From NCBI GenBank assembly GCA_018239675.1, contig JAFEGX010000099.1, positions 1 through 63,937 of the forward strand: a DNA stretch of 63,937 bases, given 5' to 3'. Each line of letters opens with the position of its first letter. Position 1 is the stretch's first letter. Below the pieces are notes generated by a model that worked only from the letters and a program-made list of their open reading frames with translations, was not told where the DNA came from and made no database searches. Made by a program: the position numbers and the translations under genes. Source of the DNA: Verrucomicrobiota bacterium (GTDB taxonomy: Bacteria > Verrucomicrobiota > Verrucomicrobiia > Opitutales > Opitutaceae). Of this stretch, positions 26,491 through 36,244 are shown in pieces.

Positions 26491-29400
26491 TCAGGAGCTG
26501 GTCGGTTCCTTTGGCCGCGGCCCCTCCGCGATGAAGGTGTAGAACACCGGGAGCACGAAAAGCGTGAACAGCGTCCCGATGGCCATGCCGGAGGCGATCA
26601 CCAGGCCCATGCTGAATCGCGCCTCCGCGCCGGCGCCGTGGGCAATAAGCAGCGGCAGCACGCCGAACACCATGGCGGCCGTGGTCATGAGGATCGGGCG
26701 CAGCCGGACTCCGGCCGCGTGCTCGATCGCCTCGCGCACCGTGCAGCCACGCTCGTCCCGGGTCTTGTTCGCGAACTCCACCATGAGGATGCCGTGCTTG
26801 GTGATGAGGCCGACGAGCGTGATCAGGCCGACCTGGGTGTAGATGTTCAGCGTCGCATAGCCGAGGAACAGGAAGAGCATTGCGCCTGCGATCGAGAGCG
26901 GGACGGCGAGCATGATGATGATCGGGTCGCGCCAGCTCTCGTACTGCGCGGCGAGCACCAGGAAGATCACGATCACCGCCAGGGCAAACGTGGCCAGGAG
27001 GGAGCTGCCTTCCTGGACATATTGCCGCAGTTCGCCCTTGTAGTCGGCGCTGAAGCCCTCCGGGAAGGTTTGGGCGGACTCGTTCTGCAGCCAGTCGAGC
27101 GCGTCGCCGAGGGAGACGCCCGGCCGGGGCACGAGGCCCAGCGTGGCGGAATTGAGCTGCTGGAAGCGCCCGAGGACCCGCGGCTGCGTCGTCGGCTCCA
27201 CGGTGGCGATGCTCGAGAGCGGCACCAGGGCGCCGCGGCCGGTGGCGACATAGTAGCTGCCGAGCTGGTCCACCGTGAGGCGGGCCGTGCGCGTGACCTG
27301 TGGCGTGACCTTGTAGGCGCGGCCCTCGGTGGAAAAGCGGCTGACGTAGCCGCCGCCGAGCAGGGACCCGAGGTCGCCGCTGAGCTGCTGCATGTCGATG
27401 CCAAGCAGCGAGGCCTTGTCGCGGTCGATCACGAGGTCGGCCTGCGGCTGGTCAAACTTCAGGTCGTTGTCGCCGTAGACAAACCGGCCGCTGGCCATGG
27501 CGCGCTGCAGGAGGTCATTGGCCACCTCCACGACGCGGGCGTGGTCGGCGGTCGAACTCACGACGAACTGCACCGGCAGGCCACCGCCGGCGCCGGGCAG
27601 CGGCGGGGGCAGGATGGCCGCGGCATCCAGGCCCGAGATGCTGCTCGCCACGCCGGTCACCTGCTGGGCGACCTCGGCGGCGCCGCGGTGCCGGGCGCTC
27701 CAGGGCTTGAGGACCACGAGGGCGGCGCCGGAACTCGGGCTCGGCAGCCCGCTCGACATGTCGAAGCCCATCACCGTCATGATCAGGTCCACCTCCGGCA
27801 CCGTGGCCCGCAGCAGCGGCTGCAGGGCGTCCGTGTAGCGCAGGCCCTGGTCAAGGGTCGCGTTCGGTGCGCCCTTCAGGAAGCCGATCACGAACCCGCG
27901 GTCCTCCGCCGGCGCGAGCTCCTTCCGGGTCATCAGGAAGAACGGGACGATGCTCGTGAAGATCAGCAGGGCGATGATCACGACGGCCGGGCGGGCGCCC
28001 AGCACGTGCTCGAGCGTCCGCTCGTAGCGGTCCCGCAGCCGCTGGAAGGATTGCTCGAGGAACTGCTCGAAGCCCCGTGGGTTCGGGTTGTGCCGCAGCA
28101 TGCGCGAGCTGAGCATCGGGGACAGCGTCAGGGCCACGAAGCCCGAGACGAGCACGGAGCCGGCGAGGGTGAAGGCGAACTCGCGGAAGAGCGCGCCGGT
28201 GACGCCGGTCTGCAGCCCGATCGGCGCGTAGACCGCCGCCAGCGTGATCGTCATGGCAATGATCGGGCCGACGAGCTCGTGGGCCCCGCGCAGCGCGGCG
28301 GCGACCGGTGTCAGGCCCTCCTCGATGTGCCGGTGGATGTTCTCCACCACCACGATGGCGTCGTCCACCACCAGGCCGATCGCGAGGACCATCGCGAGCA
28401 GCGTCAGCAGGTTGATCGAGAAGTTCAGGGCGATCATCAGCATGCCGCAGCCGACCAGCGAGAGCGGAATGGCCACGATCGGGATCAGCACCGAGCGGAA
28501 GGAGCCGAGGAACAGGTAGATCACGATCACCACGATCACCATCGACTCCAGCAGCGTCTTCATGACCTCGTTGATGGATTCGTTGATGAATTCCGTGGAG
28601 TCGTAGACGATGCCGCCGGTCAGCGTCGTGGGCATCTGCGCCGCGATTTCGGGCCAGACGGCGCGCACGCGCCGGATCACGTCGATGGAGTTGGCGGTCG
28701 GGAGCACCGCGATGCTGAGACCCACGCAGGGCTGGCCGTTGAACTTCACGTCGCTGTTGTAGTCCTCCGCGCCGAGCTCGACCCGGGCGATGTCGCCGAG
28801 CCGGACAATTCGGCCGTCGCGTTCGCGGATCACGATTTGCCGGAATTCCTCGGCCGTGTGCAGGTCGGTCTTGGCGGTGAGATTGACGAAGATCATCGAG
28901 CCCTTGGTCTGGCCGACCGCCGAGAGATAGCTCTGGGTCGCGAGCTTGCCGCGGACCTCGGCGGGGCTGAGGCCGAGCGCCGCCATCCGGTCGGCGTCGA
29001 GCCAGATGCGCATGGCGAAGGTGCGGCCGCCGAGGATGTCCACCTTCTGGACGCCCTCGACCGTGGACAGCTTGGGCTGCACGACGCGCACCAGGTAGTC
29101 GGTGATCTGGTTCGCATCGAGCTGCTCGCTGGCGAACCGCATGTACATCGCGGCGGTCGACTGCCCGATGGACACGTCGAACACCGGGTCCTCGGCGCCG
29201 GCCGGCAGCTCGCGCCGGACGCGGTTCACCTTGGACGTGATCTGCGTCAGGGCATCGTTCGGGTCGTAGTTCAGGCGCAGCTTCGCCGTGATCACCGAGA
29301 TGCCCGGCGTGCTGACCGATTCGACGTAGTCGAGGCCGTCCGACGAAGCGATTTCGCGCTCGAGGGGCGTGGTCACGAAGCCGCGCATCAGGTCGGCGCT

Positions 29401-29562
29401 GGCGCCGGGATAGACGGTCGTGACCTTGACGACGGCGTTGTTGGTCTCGGGAAACTGCCGGACCACCATGGCGCGGTACGAGAGCCAGCCGCCCAGCAGG
29501 AGGAAGAGGTTGAGGACCGTGGCCAGAATCGGCCGCCGGATGAAGAGGTCGGTGAAGCGCAT
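26491..29562 (-). CDS. RND efflux pump, inner-membrane transporter (AcrB/MexF-like)
   Basis: 1023 residues with the twelve-helix, two-loop RND layout. The N terminus MRFTDLFIRRPILATVLNLF is typical. The paired aspartates of the proton relay are in AIGLVVDDAIVVVENIHRH, and the C-terminal half repeats the fold (LITLVGLITKHGILMVEFAN). It exports hydrophobic or amphiphilic compounds as part of a tripartite pump with the adaptor encoded 10 bases upstream; the outer-membrane channel is not in this operon. Proton-driven drug or metabolite export is the family role; the substrate is unknown. Confidence 0.95.
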   Translation of the reverse strand: MRFTDLFIRRPILATVLNLFLLLGGWLSYRAMVVRQFPETNNAVVKVTTVYPGASADLMRGFVTTPLEREIASSDGLDYVESVSTPGISVITAKLRLNYDPNDALTQITSKVNRVRRELPAGAEDPVFDVSIGQSTAAMYMRFASEQLDANQITDYLVRVVQPKLSTVEGVQKVDILGGRTFAMRIWLDADRMAALGLSPAEVRGKLATQSYLSAVGQTKGSMIFVNLTAKTDLHTAEEFRQIVIRERDGRIVRLGDIARVELGAEDYNSDVKFNGQPCVGLSIAVLPTANSIDVIRRVRAVWPEIAAQMPTTLTGGIVYDSTEFINESINEVMKTLLESMVIVVIVIYLFLGSFRSVLIPIVAIPLSLVGCGMLMIALNFSINLLTLLAMVLAIGLVVDDAIVVVENIHRHIEEGLTPVAAALRGAHELVGPIIAMTITLAAVYAPIGLQTGVTGALFREFAFTLAGSVLVSGFVALTLSPMLSSRMLRHNPNPRGFEQFLEQSFQRLRDRYERTLEHVLGARPAVVIIALLIFTSIVPFFLMTRKELAPAEDRGFVIGFLKGAPNATLDQGLRYTDALQPLLRATVPEVDLIMTVMGFDMSSGLPSPSSGAALVVLKPWSARHRGAAEVAQQVTGVASSISGLDAAAILPPPLPGAGGGLPVQFVVSSTADHARVVEVANDLLQRAMASGRFVYGDNDLKFDQPQADLVIDRDKASLLGIDMQQLSGDLGSLLGGGYVSRFSTEGRAYKVTPQVTRTARLTVDQLGSYYVATGRGALVPLSSIATVEPTTQPRVLGRFQQLNSATLGLVPRPGVSLGDALDWLQNESAQTFPEGFSADYKGELRQYVQEGSSLLATFALAVIVIFLVLAAQYESWRDPIIIMLAVPLSIAGAMLFLFLGYATLNIYTQVGLITLVGLITKHGILMVEFANKTRDERGCTVREAIEHAAGVRLRPILMTTAAMVFGVLPLLIAHGAGAEARFSMGLVIASGMAIGTLFTLFVLPVFYTFIAEGPRPKEPTSS

Positions 29563-29572
29563 GGCGGCGGCC

Positions 29573-30673
29573 TCAGCTTTCCTTCGGCTTCGGGGCGGGA
29601 TCGGCGAGGGGGGCGAGGGAATTGTCGAGCCGGACCGCGCTGCCGTGGTGGAGCTTGATCTGGCCCGAGGTCACGACCATTTCGCCCGGCTTCAGCCCCT
29701 GCCGGACAAGCACGAGGTCGCCGCGCTGCGGACCGGTGCGGATGAAGCGCTGGTGCGCGACGCCGTCCTCGACGACGTACACGGTCTCGCCGTAGGGGTT
29801 GTGCACGACCGCGGTCGCGGGCAGGACCAGTGCGTGCGGCGTGGGGGGCAGGAGCACCTCCACCCGGGCAAACATGCCGGGCCGCAGGCGCTCACCGGGA
29901 TTGGCGAGCTCGGCCCGGAGGTCGACCGTGCGGGTGTTGTCGTTCACGCGCGGGGCGATCGCGACCACGCGGGCCCGGTAGGCTTGGTCGGGGTAGGCAT
30001 CGACGGCGACCGCGACCTCCTGCCCAAGGGCGACGCGCGCCAGCTCCTGCTGCGGCACCGAGAAGTCGGCGTAGATGGGGTCGAGGGTCTCCAGCCGAAC
30101 GATTGCCTCGCCCTTGGCCAGAAACTGTCCCGGGTAGACGAGCGCGATGCCCAGGCGGCCGGCAAACGGCGCGGCAATGTGCTTCTTGGCCAGCGCGGCC
30201 TTCAGCTCGTCGACCGCGGCTTTGGCCAGCGCGGCGGCGGTCTCGGCGGCATCGAGGTCAACCGGCGAATTGGTGTTCTGTGCCCGGAGCTCGCGCGCCC
30301 GGAGCAGGTTGGTGCTCGCGAGGCGCGCCTGGGCCTCGAGGCCCGGCAGGGTGGCCGCCTCGACCGAGTCATCGAGCGCGACCAGCGCCTGGCCCTCGGC
30401 CACCGTGGCGCCGGACTCGAAGGCAATGCGGCGCACGGCGCCCTCGACCTCGGTCTTGATCGTGACGCCGCGATAACTGGCGAGCGCACCGACCGCGGCG
30501 ATGGTGTTCGGCCAGGTTTCCTCGCGGACCGCCGCCGCGCTCACGGTGGTGGGCGGGCGCACCATGGCGGCTTGGGCGGCCCGGGCGACCGAGGCGGCGT
30601 GAAACTTGATGGCGAAGATGGCGGCAAGGACCGCTAGCGCGGCCACCACCGGCACGATCAGGCGGGTTTTCAT
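29573..30673 (-). CDS. RND efflux periplasmic adaptor (AcrA/MexE-like)
   Basis: 366 residues with an N-terminal membrane anchor (LIVPVVAALAVLAAIFAIKF), a biotinyl-lipoyl-like segment (ALASYRGVTIKTEVEGAVRR ... ALVALDDSVEAATLPGLEAQ), a helical hairpin and the adaptor beta-barrel (DPIYADFSVPQQEL). It bridges the RND transporter and the outer-membrane channel. It overlaps the upstream marR stop by 4 bases (ATGA) and precedes the pump gene by 10 bases. Confidence 0.93.
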   Translation of the reverse strand: MKTRLIVPVVAALAVLAAIFAIKFHAASVARAAQAAMVRPPTTVSAAAVREETWPNTIAAVGALASYRGVTIKTEVEGAVRRIAFESGATVAEGQALVALDDSVEAATLPGLEAQARLASTNLLRARELRAQNTNSPVDLDAAETAAALAKAAVDELKAALAKKHIAAPFAGRLGIALVYPGQFLAKGEAIVRLETLDPIYADFSVPQQELARVALGQEVAVAVDAYPDQAYRARVVAIAPRVNDNTRTVDLRAELANPGERLRPGMFARVEVLLPPTPHALVLPATAVVHNPYGETVYVVEDGVAHQRFIRTGPQRGDLVLVRQGLKPGEMVVTSGQIKLHHGSAVRLDNSLAPLADPAPKPKES

Positions 30674-31230
30674 GGCGAGGAATCAGGTGAGGCCGCGTTT
30701 GCGGTGGCGGCCCGGATGAGCCCGCACGCTTCGCGGAGGGCGGGATGCGCCACATCGGTCAGCGGCTGGGCGATCTGGCTCAGGGACCGTAGGCACCGCA
30801 TGGCGGCGCGATCCACCAGGTCGCGGCCGGCGACGGTCAGGCTGACATAACGGAGCCGCCGGTCGGCCGCGCCGCCGGTCCGGTTCACGAGGCGCCGGTG
30901 CGCCAGTCCCTCCAGCGCCGTCGAGACCGCCGGGCGCGAGATGCCGGTGTGCAGCGCCAAGTCCGACGGCGAAACGGCCACCGGGTCGAGGGCGAAGAGC
31001 ACCAGCAGGAGCGCGAACTTGATCCGGGTGAGGTCCTCGGCGGCGAGATCGGCGCGGAGGCGGGCGCCGAGCACGCCGCTGGTCTCCATGAAGTCGAGGA
31101 GCGTGCGGCAGCCGGCCTCGTTGAGTCCGTCGCGTTGCCGCGCGAAAGTGAGCAGGGTCTGGATGGCCAGGGTGAACTCCGTCGCGGGGGACGGGTTCGA
31201 GGCTGGCGGACTGGGAGGCACGGGGGCCAT
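30670..31230 (-). CDS. MarR-family transcriptional regulator
   Basis: 186 residues. A winged helix (VSPSDLALHTGISRPAVSTA, then LEGLAHRRLVNRTGGAADRRL with the wing arginines and RYVSLT) identifies the MarR/SlyA type. A Pro/Ser-rich start of about 15 residues is probably disordered. It is the first gene of the efflux operon, so self-regulation with de-repression by a pump substrate is the likely mode. I could not identify its operator in the 150-base gap to menD. Confidence 0.85.
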   Translation of the reverse strand: MAPVPPSPPASNPSPATEFTLAIQTLLTFARQRDGLNEAGCRTLLDFMETSGVLGARLRADLAAEDLTRIKFALLLVLFALDPVAVSPSDLALHTGISRPAVSTALEGLAHRRLVNRTGGAADRRLRYVSLTVAGRDLVDRAAMRCLRSLSQIAQPLTDVAHPALREACGLIRAATANAASPDSSP

Positions 31231-31381
31231 GGCCGAGCATAACCGATCCGCCTGATAAGCCGAAATACTTGCTGGCGCTCTCTGTCATGCCTTCCCGGCA
31301 TCAGGGAAATCTCCCGTCGCTCGCTGGTGTTCACCGAACGCGGGCTAGCCACCGGGACCGAATCCTGTTCACTGTGGTTCC

Positions 31382-33139
31382 ATGCCAGAATCACCCCTCG
31401 ACTTCCGCACCGCCAACACCCTCTGGGGGAGCGTGCTGGCCGCCACGCTGGCGCGCTGCGGCCTGCGCCAGGCAGTGATCTCGCCGGGCTCGCGTTCGAC
31501 GCCCCTGACACTGGCGCTGGCCGCGAACCGCGCCGTCGAGTCGATTCCCGTCCTCGACGAACGCTCCGCGGCTTTCTTCGCCCTCGGCCTGGCGCGACAG
31601 CACGGCCGACCCACGGCGCTCGTCTGCACGAGCGGCACGGCCGGCGCGAACTACTTCCCGGCGGTGATCGAGGCGCAGGAAAGCGGCGTGCCCCTGCTCA
31701 TTCTCACGGCCGACCGTCCGCCGGAGATGCGGGAGTGCGCCTCCGGCCAGACCATCGACCAGCAGAAGCTGTTCGGCGCCCATGTCGGATTCTACCACGA
31801 GCTCGCGTTGCCCGAGGCGAGCCTCCCGTTGCTGCGGTACCTGCGCCAGACGCTGGTTCACGCCTTCGGCCGCACCCTCGCGCCCGCCGCCGGGCCCGTC
31901 CATCTCAACGTGCCGTTCCGGGATCCGCTCGTGCCGGAGGCGGGCGCCAACGGGACCGGGCTCGAGTCCGCGACGGACTGGGGTGCCTTCCTCGCCGAAG
32001 TCATCCCGCCGCCGCCCACGGGCCTCGGGACCCAATTTCCTGCGGTGGGTCCCGCCGAGCGTGGGATCATCGTTGTCGGTCCGAACCAGCCGGCCGATCC
32101 CGCGGGTTTCGCGGCCCAGGTTGGGATGATCGCACGCAAGCTCGGGTGGCCGGTGCTCGCGGAGGGCCTCTCGCCGCTGCGGAACCAGCCGAGCGGGGAA
32201 GCCACCGTGGTCACGACCTACGACACGGTGCTGCGCAATGCGACGCTGGCGGCGGAGCTGCGGCCCGAGCGGGTCCTGGCCATCGGCGGCTGGCCGACGA
32301 GCAAGGTCCTCCGCGCGTGGCTGACGGCGGTGGATGCGCCGACGGTGCTGGTGACGGATGGCGGGCGGAACCGCGACGCCCTGCACGGCCGGACCCAGAT
32401 GGTGCATGGCAGCCTGGTCGATCTGGCCGAAGGCCTGACGCCACAGGCGGGAAGCGGCAGCTATGCACGCCGCTGGGCCGGGCTTGAGGCCGCGGCCCGC
32501 GCGGCGCTGGATCACGCCCTTGAGCACGAGACGGCCCTGTTCGAGGGCCGGGCGGCGTGGCTGCTGGCGCGGCACCTGCCCACCCGCACCCCGTTGCTGG
32601 TGGCAAATTCCATGCCGGTGCGGGACGTCGAGTATTTCTGGCCGCGCAGCGAGCGCGGCATCGAGCCGCGATTCAATCGCGGCGCCAACGGCATCGACGG
32701 CACGCTGTCGACCGCGCTCGGGCTCGCCCACGGCAATCGGCCGACGGTCCTGCTGACCGGCGACCTGGCGCTGCTGCACGACGCAAACGGCTTCCTGCTC
32801 CATTCCCGGCTGCGCGGCTCGCTCACCATCGTCCTGGTCAACAACCAGGGCGGAGGCATCTTCGAGCACCTCCCGGTGGCGCAGGTCGGCCTGGCGTTTG
32901 AGGAATTCTTCGCGACGCCTCAGCGGATCGACTTCGCCCGGCTCTGCGCCGCCCACGGCGTCGAGCACGTGACGGTCCGGGACTGGACCCATTTCAATGC
33001 GCTGGTCGCGACGCTGCCCCTGCAGGGCGTGCGGGTGCTGGAATTGAGGACCGACCGCAAGCGCGACGCCGCGACCCGGAAGACGCTCTTCGCGAGCATT
33101 GCCGCCGCCCTCAACCAAGACACGATTCCTGGGGCCTGA
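31382..33139 (+). CDS. menD: 2-succinyl-5-enolpyruvyl-6-hydroxy-3-cyclohexene-1-carboxylate synthase
   Basis: 585 residues, normal for MenD, a thiamine-diphosphate enzyme joining isochorismate and 2-oxoglutarate. QAVISPGSRSTPLTLAL, VCTSGTAGANYFPAV and LILTADRPPE are MenD signatures in the PYR domain. ALLHDANGFLL and the NNQGGGIFEHLP segment belong to the ThDP-binding C-terminal domain. It is divergent from the marR-led efflux operon and convergent with kup. Confidence 0.95.
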   Translation: MPESPLDFRTANTLWGSVLAATLARCGLRQAVISPGSRSTPLTLALAANRAVESIPVLDERSAAFFALGLARQHGRPTALVCTSGTAGANYFPAVIEAQESGVPLLILTADRPPEMRECASGQTIDQQKLFGAHVGFYHELALPEASLPLLRYLRQTLVHAFGRTLAPAAGPVHLNVPFRDPLVPEAGANGTGLESATDWGAFLAEVIPPPPTGLGTQFPAVGPAERGIIVVGPNQPADPAGFAAQVGMIARKLGWPVLAEGLSPLRNQPSGEATVVTTYDTVLRNATLAAELRPERVLAIGGWPTSKVLRAWLTAVDAPTVLVTDGGRNRDALHGRTQMVHGSLVDLAEGLTPQAGSGSYARRWAGLEAAARAALDHALEHETALFEGRAAWLLARHLPTRTPLLVANSMPVRDVEYFWPRSERGIEPRFNRGANGIDGTLSTALGLAHGNRPTVLLTGDLALLHDANGFLLHSRLRGSLTIVLVNNQGGGIFEHLPVAQVGLAFEEFFATPQRIDFARLCAAHGVEHVTVRDWTHFNALVATLPLQGVRVLELRTDRKRDAATRKTLFASIAAALNQDTIPGA

Positions 33140-33173
33140 AACCTGGGCCCTGTTACCTGGCTCTTCCGCGGCC

Positions 33174-35066
33174 CTAGAGCTGGAGCGGCAAGCCGATCTC
33201 GATGATCTGCGACGGCGTGATCTGGTAATAGTCCTTCACCGGCCGGGCATTGCGGCTCAGGAAACCGTAGAGGGCCTTCTGCCACTCCCACATGCGGGCA
33301 TTGCCGCCCGTGACGATCATCTCGCGATTGAAGAAATAGGTCGTGGCCTGGGGATTGATCGGCACGCCCTGGGCCTTGATGCGTTCCATGAGCTGGGCGA
33401 CGTCCGGGGACTCCATGTAGCCGTACCGACCGACGGCGCGCCAGATGCCCTCGCCGACCTCGCGGAGGGTGAGCTGGCCGGCGGGCGGAACCGTGGGCAC
33501 CTCCTCGGTCATGATGCTCAGCAGCACGATCGTCTGGTGCAGGCACCGGTTGGACTTCACGTGGTGGAGGAGGGCGATCGGCGTGCCCTCGGGCGAGCCC
33601 ACCATGAACACCGCGCTGCCGCTCACGCGCGTCACGTGCTTGCTGCGGGCGATGGTCGTCAGCTCCGACTCCGTCACGTTGTTGCCGTACACGCGCTGAA
33701 AGATCTCGTTCCGGCCCACCTTCCACGTGTGCATGATGGCGAGGACCGCCGCGGCGAGCGCGAGCGGGAACCAGCCGCCGTCGCTGAGCTTCCGGGCGTT
33801 GGCGAGGAAGAAGGCGACGTCGACCAGGAGGAACAGGCCGCACAGGGCGACGGCGGGCGCGAGCGGCCACCGCCGGAGCCGCCGCAGGACCAGGAAGTAG
33901 GCGATGGTCGTGATGGCCATGGTGCCGGTGACCGCGATGCCGTAGGCGGAGGCGAGCCGGTCCGAGGAGCCGAAGCCGGCGACGGTGAGGATGCACCCGA
34001 TTGCGAGAAGCGCATTGACGAACGGCACGTAGATCTGCCCGGCGTGCTCGGCGTTGGTGTAGTTGACCTTGAGGCGCGGGAAATACCCGAGCTGCATCGC
34101 CTGGCGGGTGAGGGAGTAGGCCCCGGTGATGAGCGCCTGGCTGGCGATGATGGCGGCGACGATGGACAAGCCGATCAGCAGAAGCCGCGGCACGCCGTGC
34201 GGCACGAGGTTGAAGAACGGGTTTTCCGTCACCTCCGGGTGGGTGAGCACATAGGCGCCCTGCCCGAAATAGTTCAGGAACAGGCCGGGAAACGCGACCA
34301 GGTACCACGCCAGGGAAATGTAGCGGCGCCCGAAGTGGCCCATGTCGGCGTACAGGGCCTCGGCACCGGTGATGGCGAGGACCACCGCGCCGAGCAGCCC
34401 GGCAATCTCGAGCGGATGCCGCGCCAGCAGGCGCAGGCCGTAGACCGGATTGATGGCCTGCAGCACGGCGGGATAGTGGATGATGTGCCAGAGCCCGAGC
34501 ACACCGAGGACGGCAAACCAGACCAGCATGACGGGGCCAAAGACCCCGCCGATGCGCTTGGTGCCCTTGTGCTGGGCCCAGAAGAGCAGCGCGAGGATGC
34601 CGCAGGCGATGGTGACCACGTGGGGCCGGAACGCATCGCTGAGATTGAGGAAGCCCTCCGCCGCGCTCAGGACCGTGATCGCGGGGGTGATGACCCCGTC
34701 GCCGTAGAGCAGGGCGGCGCCGACGAGAATCATGATGACCGCCGCGCCCAGCCCGGCGCGCGCGCCGGCGGGGCGCCGGGTGTGGATGAGCGCCATCAGG
34801 GCGAAGATGCCGCCCTCACCCTGGTTGTCGGCCCGCGTGACGAAAAACAGGTACTTGATGCTCACGACGAGCATCAGCGACCAGAAGATCAGCGACAGGA
34901 CGCCCAGGATCCCATCGGTGCGATCCCCCGCGGGCAGATGGGCCAGGCACTCCTTGATGGCATAGAGCGGGCTGGTGCCAATGTCGCCGAACACGACGCC
35001 AAGGGCGCCGATGCTCAGGGCGGCCTGGGCGCCGGCTGGCAGTTTTTGCGGAGGGCGGGTGGACAT
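33174..35066 (-). CDS. kup: Kup-type potassium uptake transporter
   Basis: 630 residues, twelve predicted membrane helices plus a C-terminal cytoplasmic domain, standard for Kup/HAK/KT. The N-terminal signature LGVVFGDIGTSPLYAIKECL and ALIHTRR, LLYGDGVITPAITVLSAAEG match the family. It imports K+ with protons. It sits on the minus strand between menD and menB and is divergent from menB, with 104 bases between the starts. I looked for a c-di-AMP riboswitch in that gap and could not see one. Confidence 0.95.
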   Translation of the reverse strand: MSTRPPQKLPAGAQAALSIGALGVVFGDIGTSPLYAIKECLAHLPAGDRTDGILGVLSLIFWSLMLVVSIKYLFFVTRADNQGEGGIFALMALIHTRRPAGARAGLGAAVIMILVGAALLYGDGVITPAITVLSAAEGFLNLSDAFRPHVVTIACGILALLFWAQHKGTKRIGGVFGPVMLVWFAVLGVLGLWHIIHYPAVLQAINPVYGLRLLARHPLEIAGLLGAVVLAITGAEALYADMGHFGRRYISLAWYLVAFPGLFLNYFGQGAYVLTHPEVTENPFFNLVPHGVPRLLLIGLSIVAAIIASQALITGAYSLTRQAMQLGYFPRLKVNYTNAEHAGQIYVPFVNALLAIGCILTVAGFGSSDRLASAYGIAVTGTMAITTIAYFLVLRRLRRWPLAPAVALCGLFLLVDVAFFLANARKLSDGGWFPLALAAAVLAIMHTWKVGRNEIFQRVYGNNVTESELTTIARSKHVTRVSGSAVFMVGSPEGTPIALLHHVKSNRCLHQTIVLLSIMTEEVPTVPPAGQLTLREVGEGIWRAVGRYGYMESPDVAQLMERIKAQGVPINPQATTYFFNREMIVTGGNARMWEWQKALYGFLSRNARPVKDYYQITPSQIIEIGLPLQL

Positions 35067-35170
35067 GAGGCGCCGACAGCGAAACCCTACGGCGGGCTGG
35101 TTTCGAGAAAAATGCCGAGGTGGTGGCGCGGCGCATCGACAAGCCGCCGGTTTTGCCTACGGTCCTGCGC

Positions 35171-36007
35171 ATGAGTCAGATCACCTGGAAACCGGTCAAG
35201 GCGTACTCGGACATCCTCTACCACAAGGCCGACGGCATCGCGCGGATCACGATCAACCGTCCCGCCAAGCGCAATGCCTTCCGGCCCGAGACCGTGGCCC
35301 AGATGCACGAGGCGTTCAGCGACGCCCGCGACGACGCGACGATCGGCGTGGTGCTGCTCACCGGGGCCGGCCCGCACACCGACGGGAAATTCGCCTTCTG
35401 CGCCGGCGGTGACCAGAGCGTGCGCGGATCCGCGGGCTACGTCGGCGGCGACGGGGTGCCGCGGCTCAATGTCCTCGATCTCCAGAAGCTGATCCGCTCC
35501 ATGCCGAAGGTCGTGATCGCGCTCGTGGCCGGCTACGCGATCGGCGGCGGGCACGTGCTTCATCTCGTCTGCGACCTGACGATCGCCGCGGACAACGGCG
35601 TCTTCGGCCAGGTGGGGCCGAAAATGGGAAGCTTTGACGGCGGCTTTGGCGCGAGCTACCTGGCCCGCATCGTCGGGCAGAAAAAAGCCCGCGAGATCTG
35701 GTTCCTCTGCCGGCAATACGACGCCGCGCAGGCGCTGGAGATGGGGCTGGTGAACAAGGTGGTCCCGGTCGCCGAGCTGGAGGTCGAGGGCGTGCGGTGG
35801 GCCCGGGAGATCCTCGGGCACAGCCCGCTGGCGATCCGGCTGCTCAAGAGCGGCTTCAACGCCGAACTCGACGGCCAGGCCGGCATCCAGGAACTCGCGG
35901 GCAACGCGACGCTCCTCTACTACATGAGCGACGAGGCCAAGGAATTCCATTCCGCCCAGCGCGCGAAGCGCAAACCCGACGCCCGGAAATTTCCGTGGCT
36001 GCCGTAG
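35171..36007 (+). CDS. menB: 1,4-dihydroxy-2-naphthoyl-CoA synthase
   Basis: 278 residues from the ATG at 35171 ([20 protein letters not shown]). A crotonase fold with the MenB-specific segments [33 protein letters not shown] and [20 protein letters not shown], and the C-terminal [12 protein letters not shown]. It cyclises o-succinylbenzoyl-CoA to DHNA-CoA in menaquinone synthesis. An in-frame start at 35120 is possible but has no family support. menC and menE are not in the window. Confidence 0.96.
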   Translation: MSQITWKPVKAYSDILYHKADGIARITINRPAKRNAFRPETVAQMHEAFSDARDDATIGVVLLTGAGPHTDGKFAFCAGGDQSVRGSAGYVGGDGVPRLNVLDLQKLIRSMPKVVIALVAGYAIGGGHVLHLVCDLTIAADNGVFGQVGPKMGSFDGGFGASYLARIVGQKKAREIWFLCRQYDAAQALEMGLVNKVVPVAELEVEGVRWAREILGHSPLAIRLLKSGFNAELDGQAGIQELAGNATLLYYMSDEAKEFHSAQRAKRKPDARKFPWLP

Positions 36008-36026
36008 GCCCGCCGCCGCGGCGGGC
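36008..36026 (+). terminator. GC hairpin just after menB
   Basis: GCCCGCCG (36008-36015) pairs with CGGCGGGC (36019-36026) around a 3-base loop immediately after the TAG of menB. There is no T run after it, so its termination efficiency is doubtful. Confidence 0.45.
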
Positions 36027-36215
36027 AAGGAACAGGGAGCAGGGGTCAGGTATCAGGAAGAGTGCGTGCTGAAGGTTGGAAATGTGAGAGGGGACAGGTG
36101 GCCCTCCTCCAGGGTGAGCCGGTCTGATTGCACGGAGCGACGCCGTGGGCACACCAGCCTTCACCCCTGCCGACGTGCTGTTTTCCTGGTACTTGGCACC
36201 TGCCACCTGTTCCCT
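36027..36215. repeat. Imperfect inverted repeat between menB and the ABC permease gene
   Basis: The 33-base arms at 36027-36059 and 36183-36215 match at about 26 positions (AGGAACAGGGAGCAGG type words). It lies between two convergent genes, like the repeat at 17295-17435 but of unrelated sequence. The plus-strand reading frame that spans it has no coding character. Confidence 0.55.
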
Positions 36216-36244
36216 GCGCATTGCGCGCTATGCGCGCAATGCGC
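36216..36244. other. 13-bp perfect hairpin with the permease stop codon in its loop
   Basis: GCGCATTGCGCGC (36216-36228) pairs perfectly with GCGCGCAATGCGC (36232-36244), leaving a 3-base loop. The TAG stop of the minus-strand permease gene (36228-36230) falls at the loop. It may act as a transcript-end structure; no T run follows. Confidence 0.65.

Noticed and set aside
26365..29658. A 1097-codon open frame on the plus strand
   Set aside because: It is antisense to the RND pump gene, which has all its catalytic motifs; the plus-strand product is His/Asp/Arg-rich without any domain.
35067..35170. c-di-AMP riboswitch in front of kup
   Set aside because: Only 104 bases separate kup from menB and I could not see the expected conserved core.
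33099..35174. A 691-codon open frame on the plus strand
   Set aside because: It is antisense to kup; composition is that of a mirror frame.
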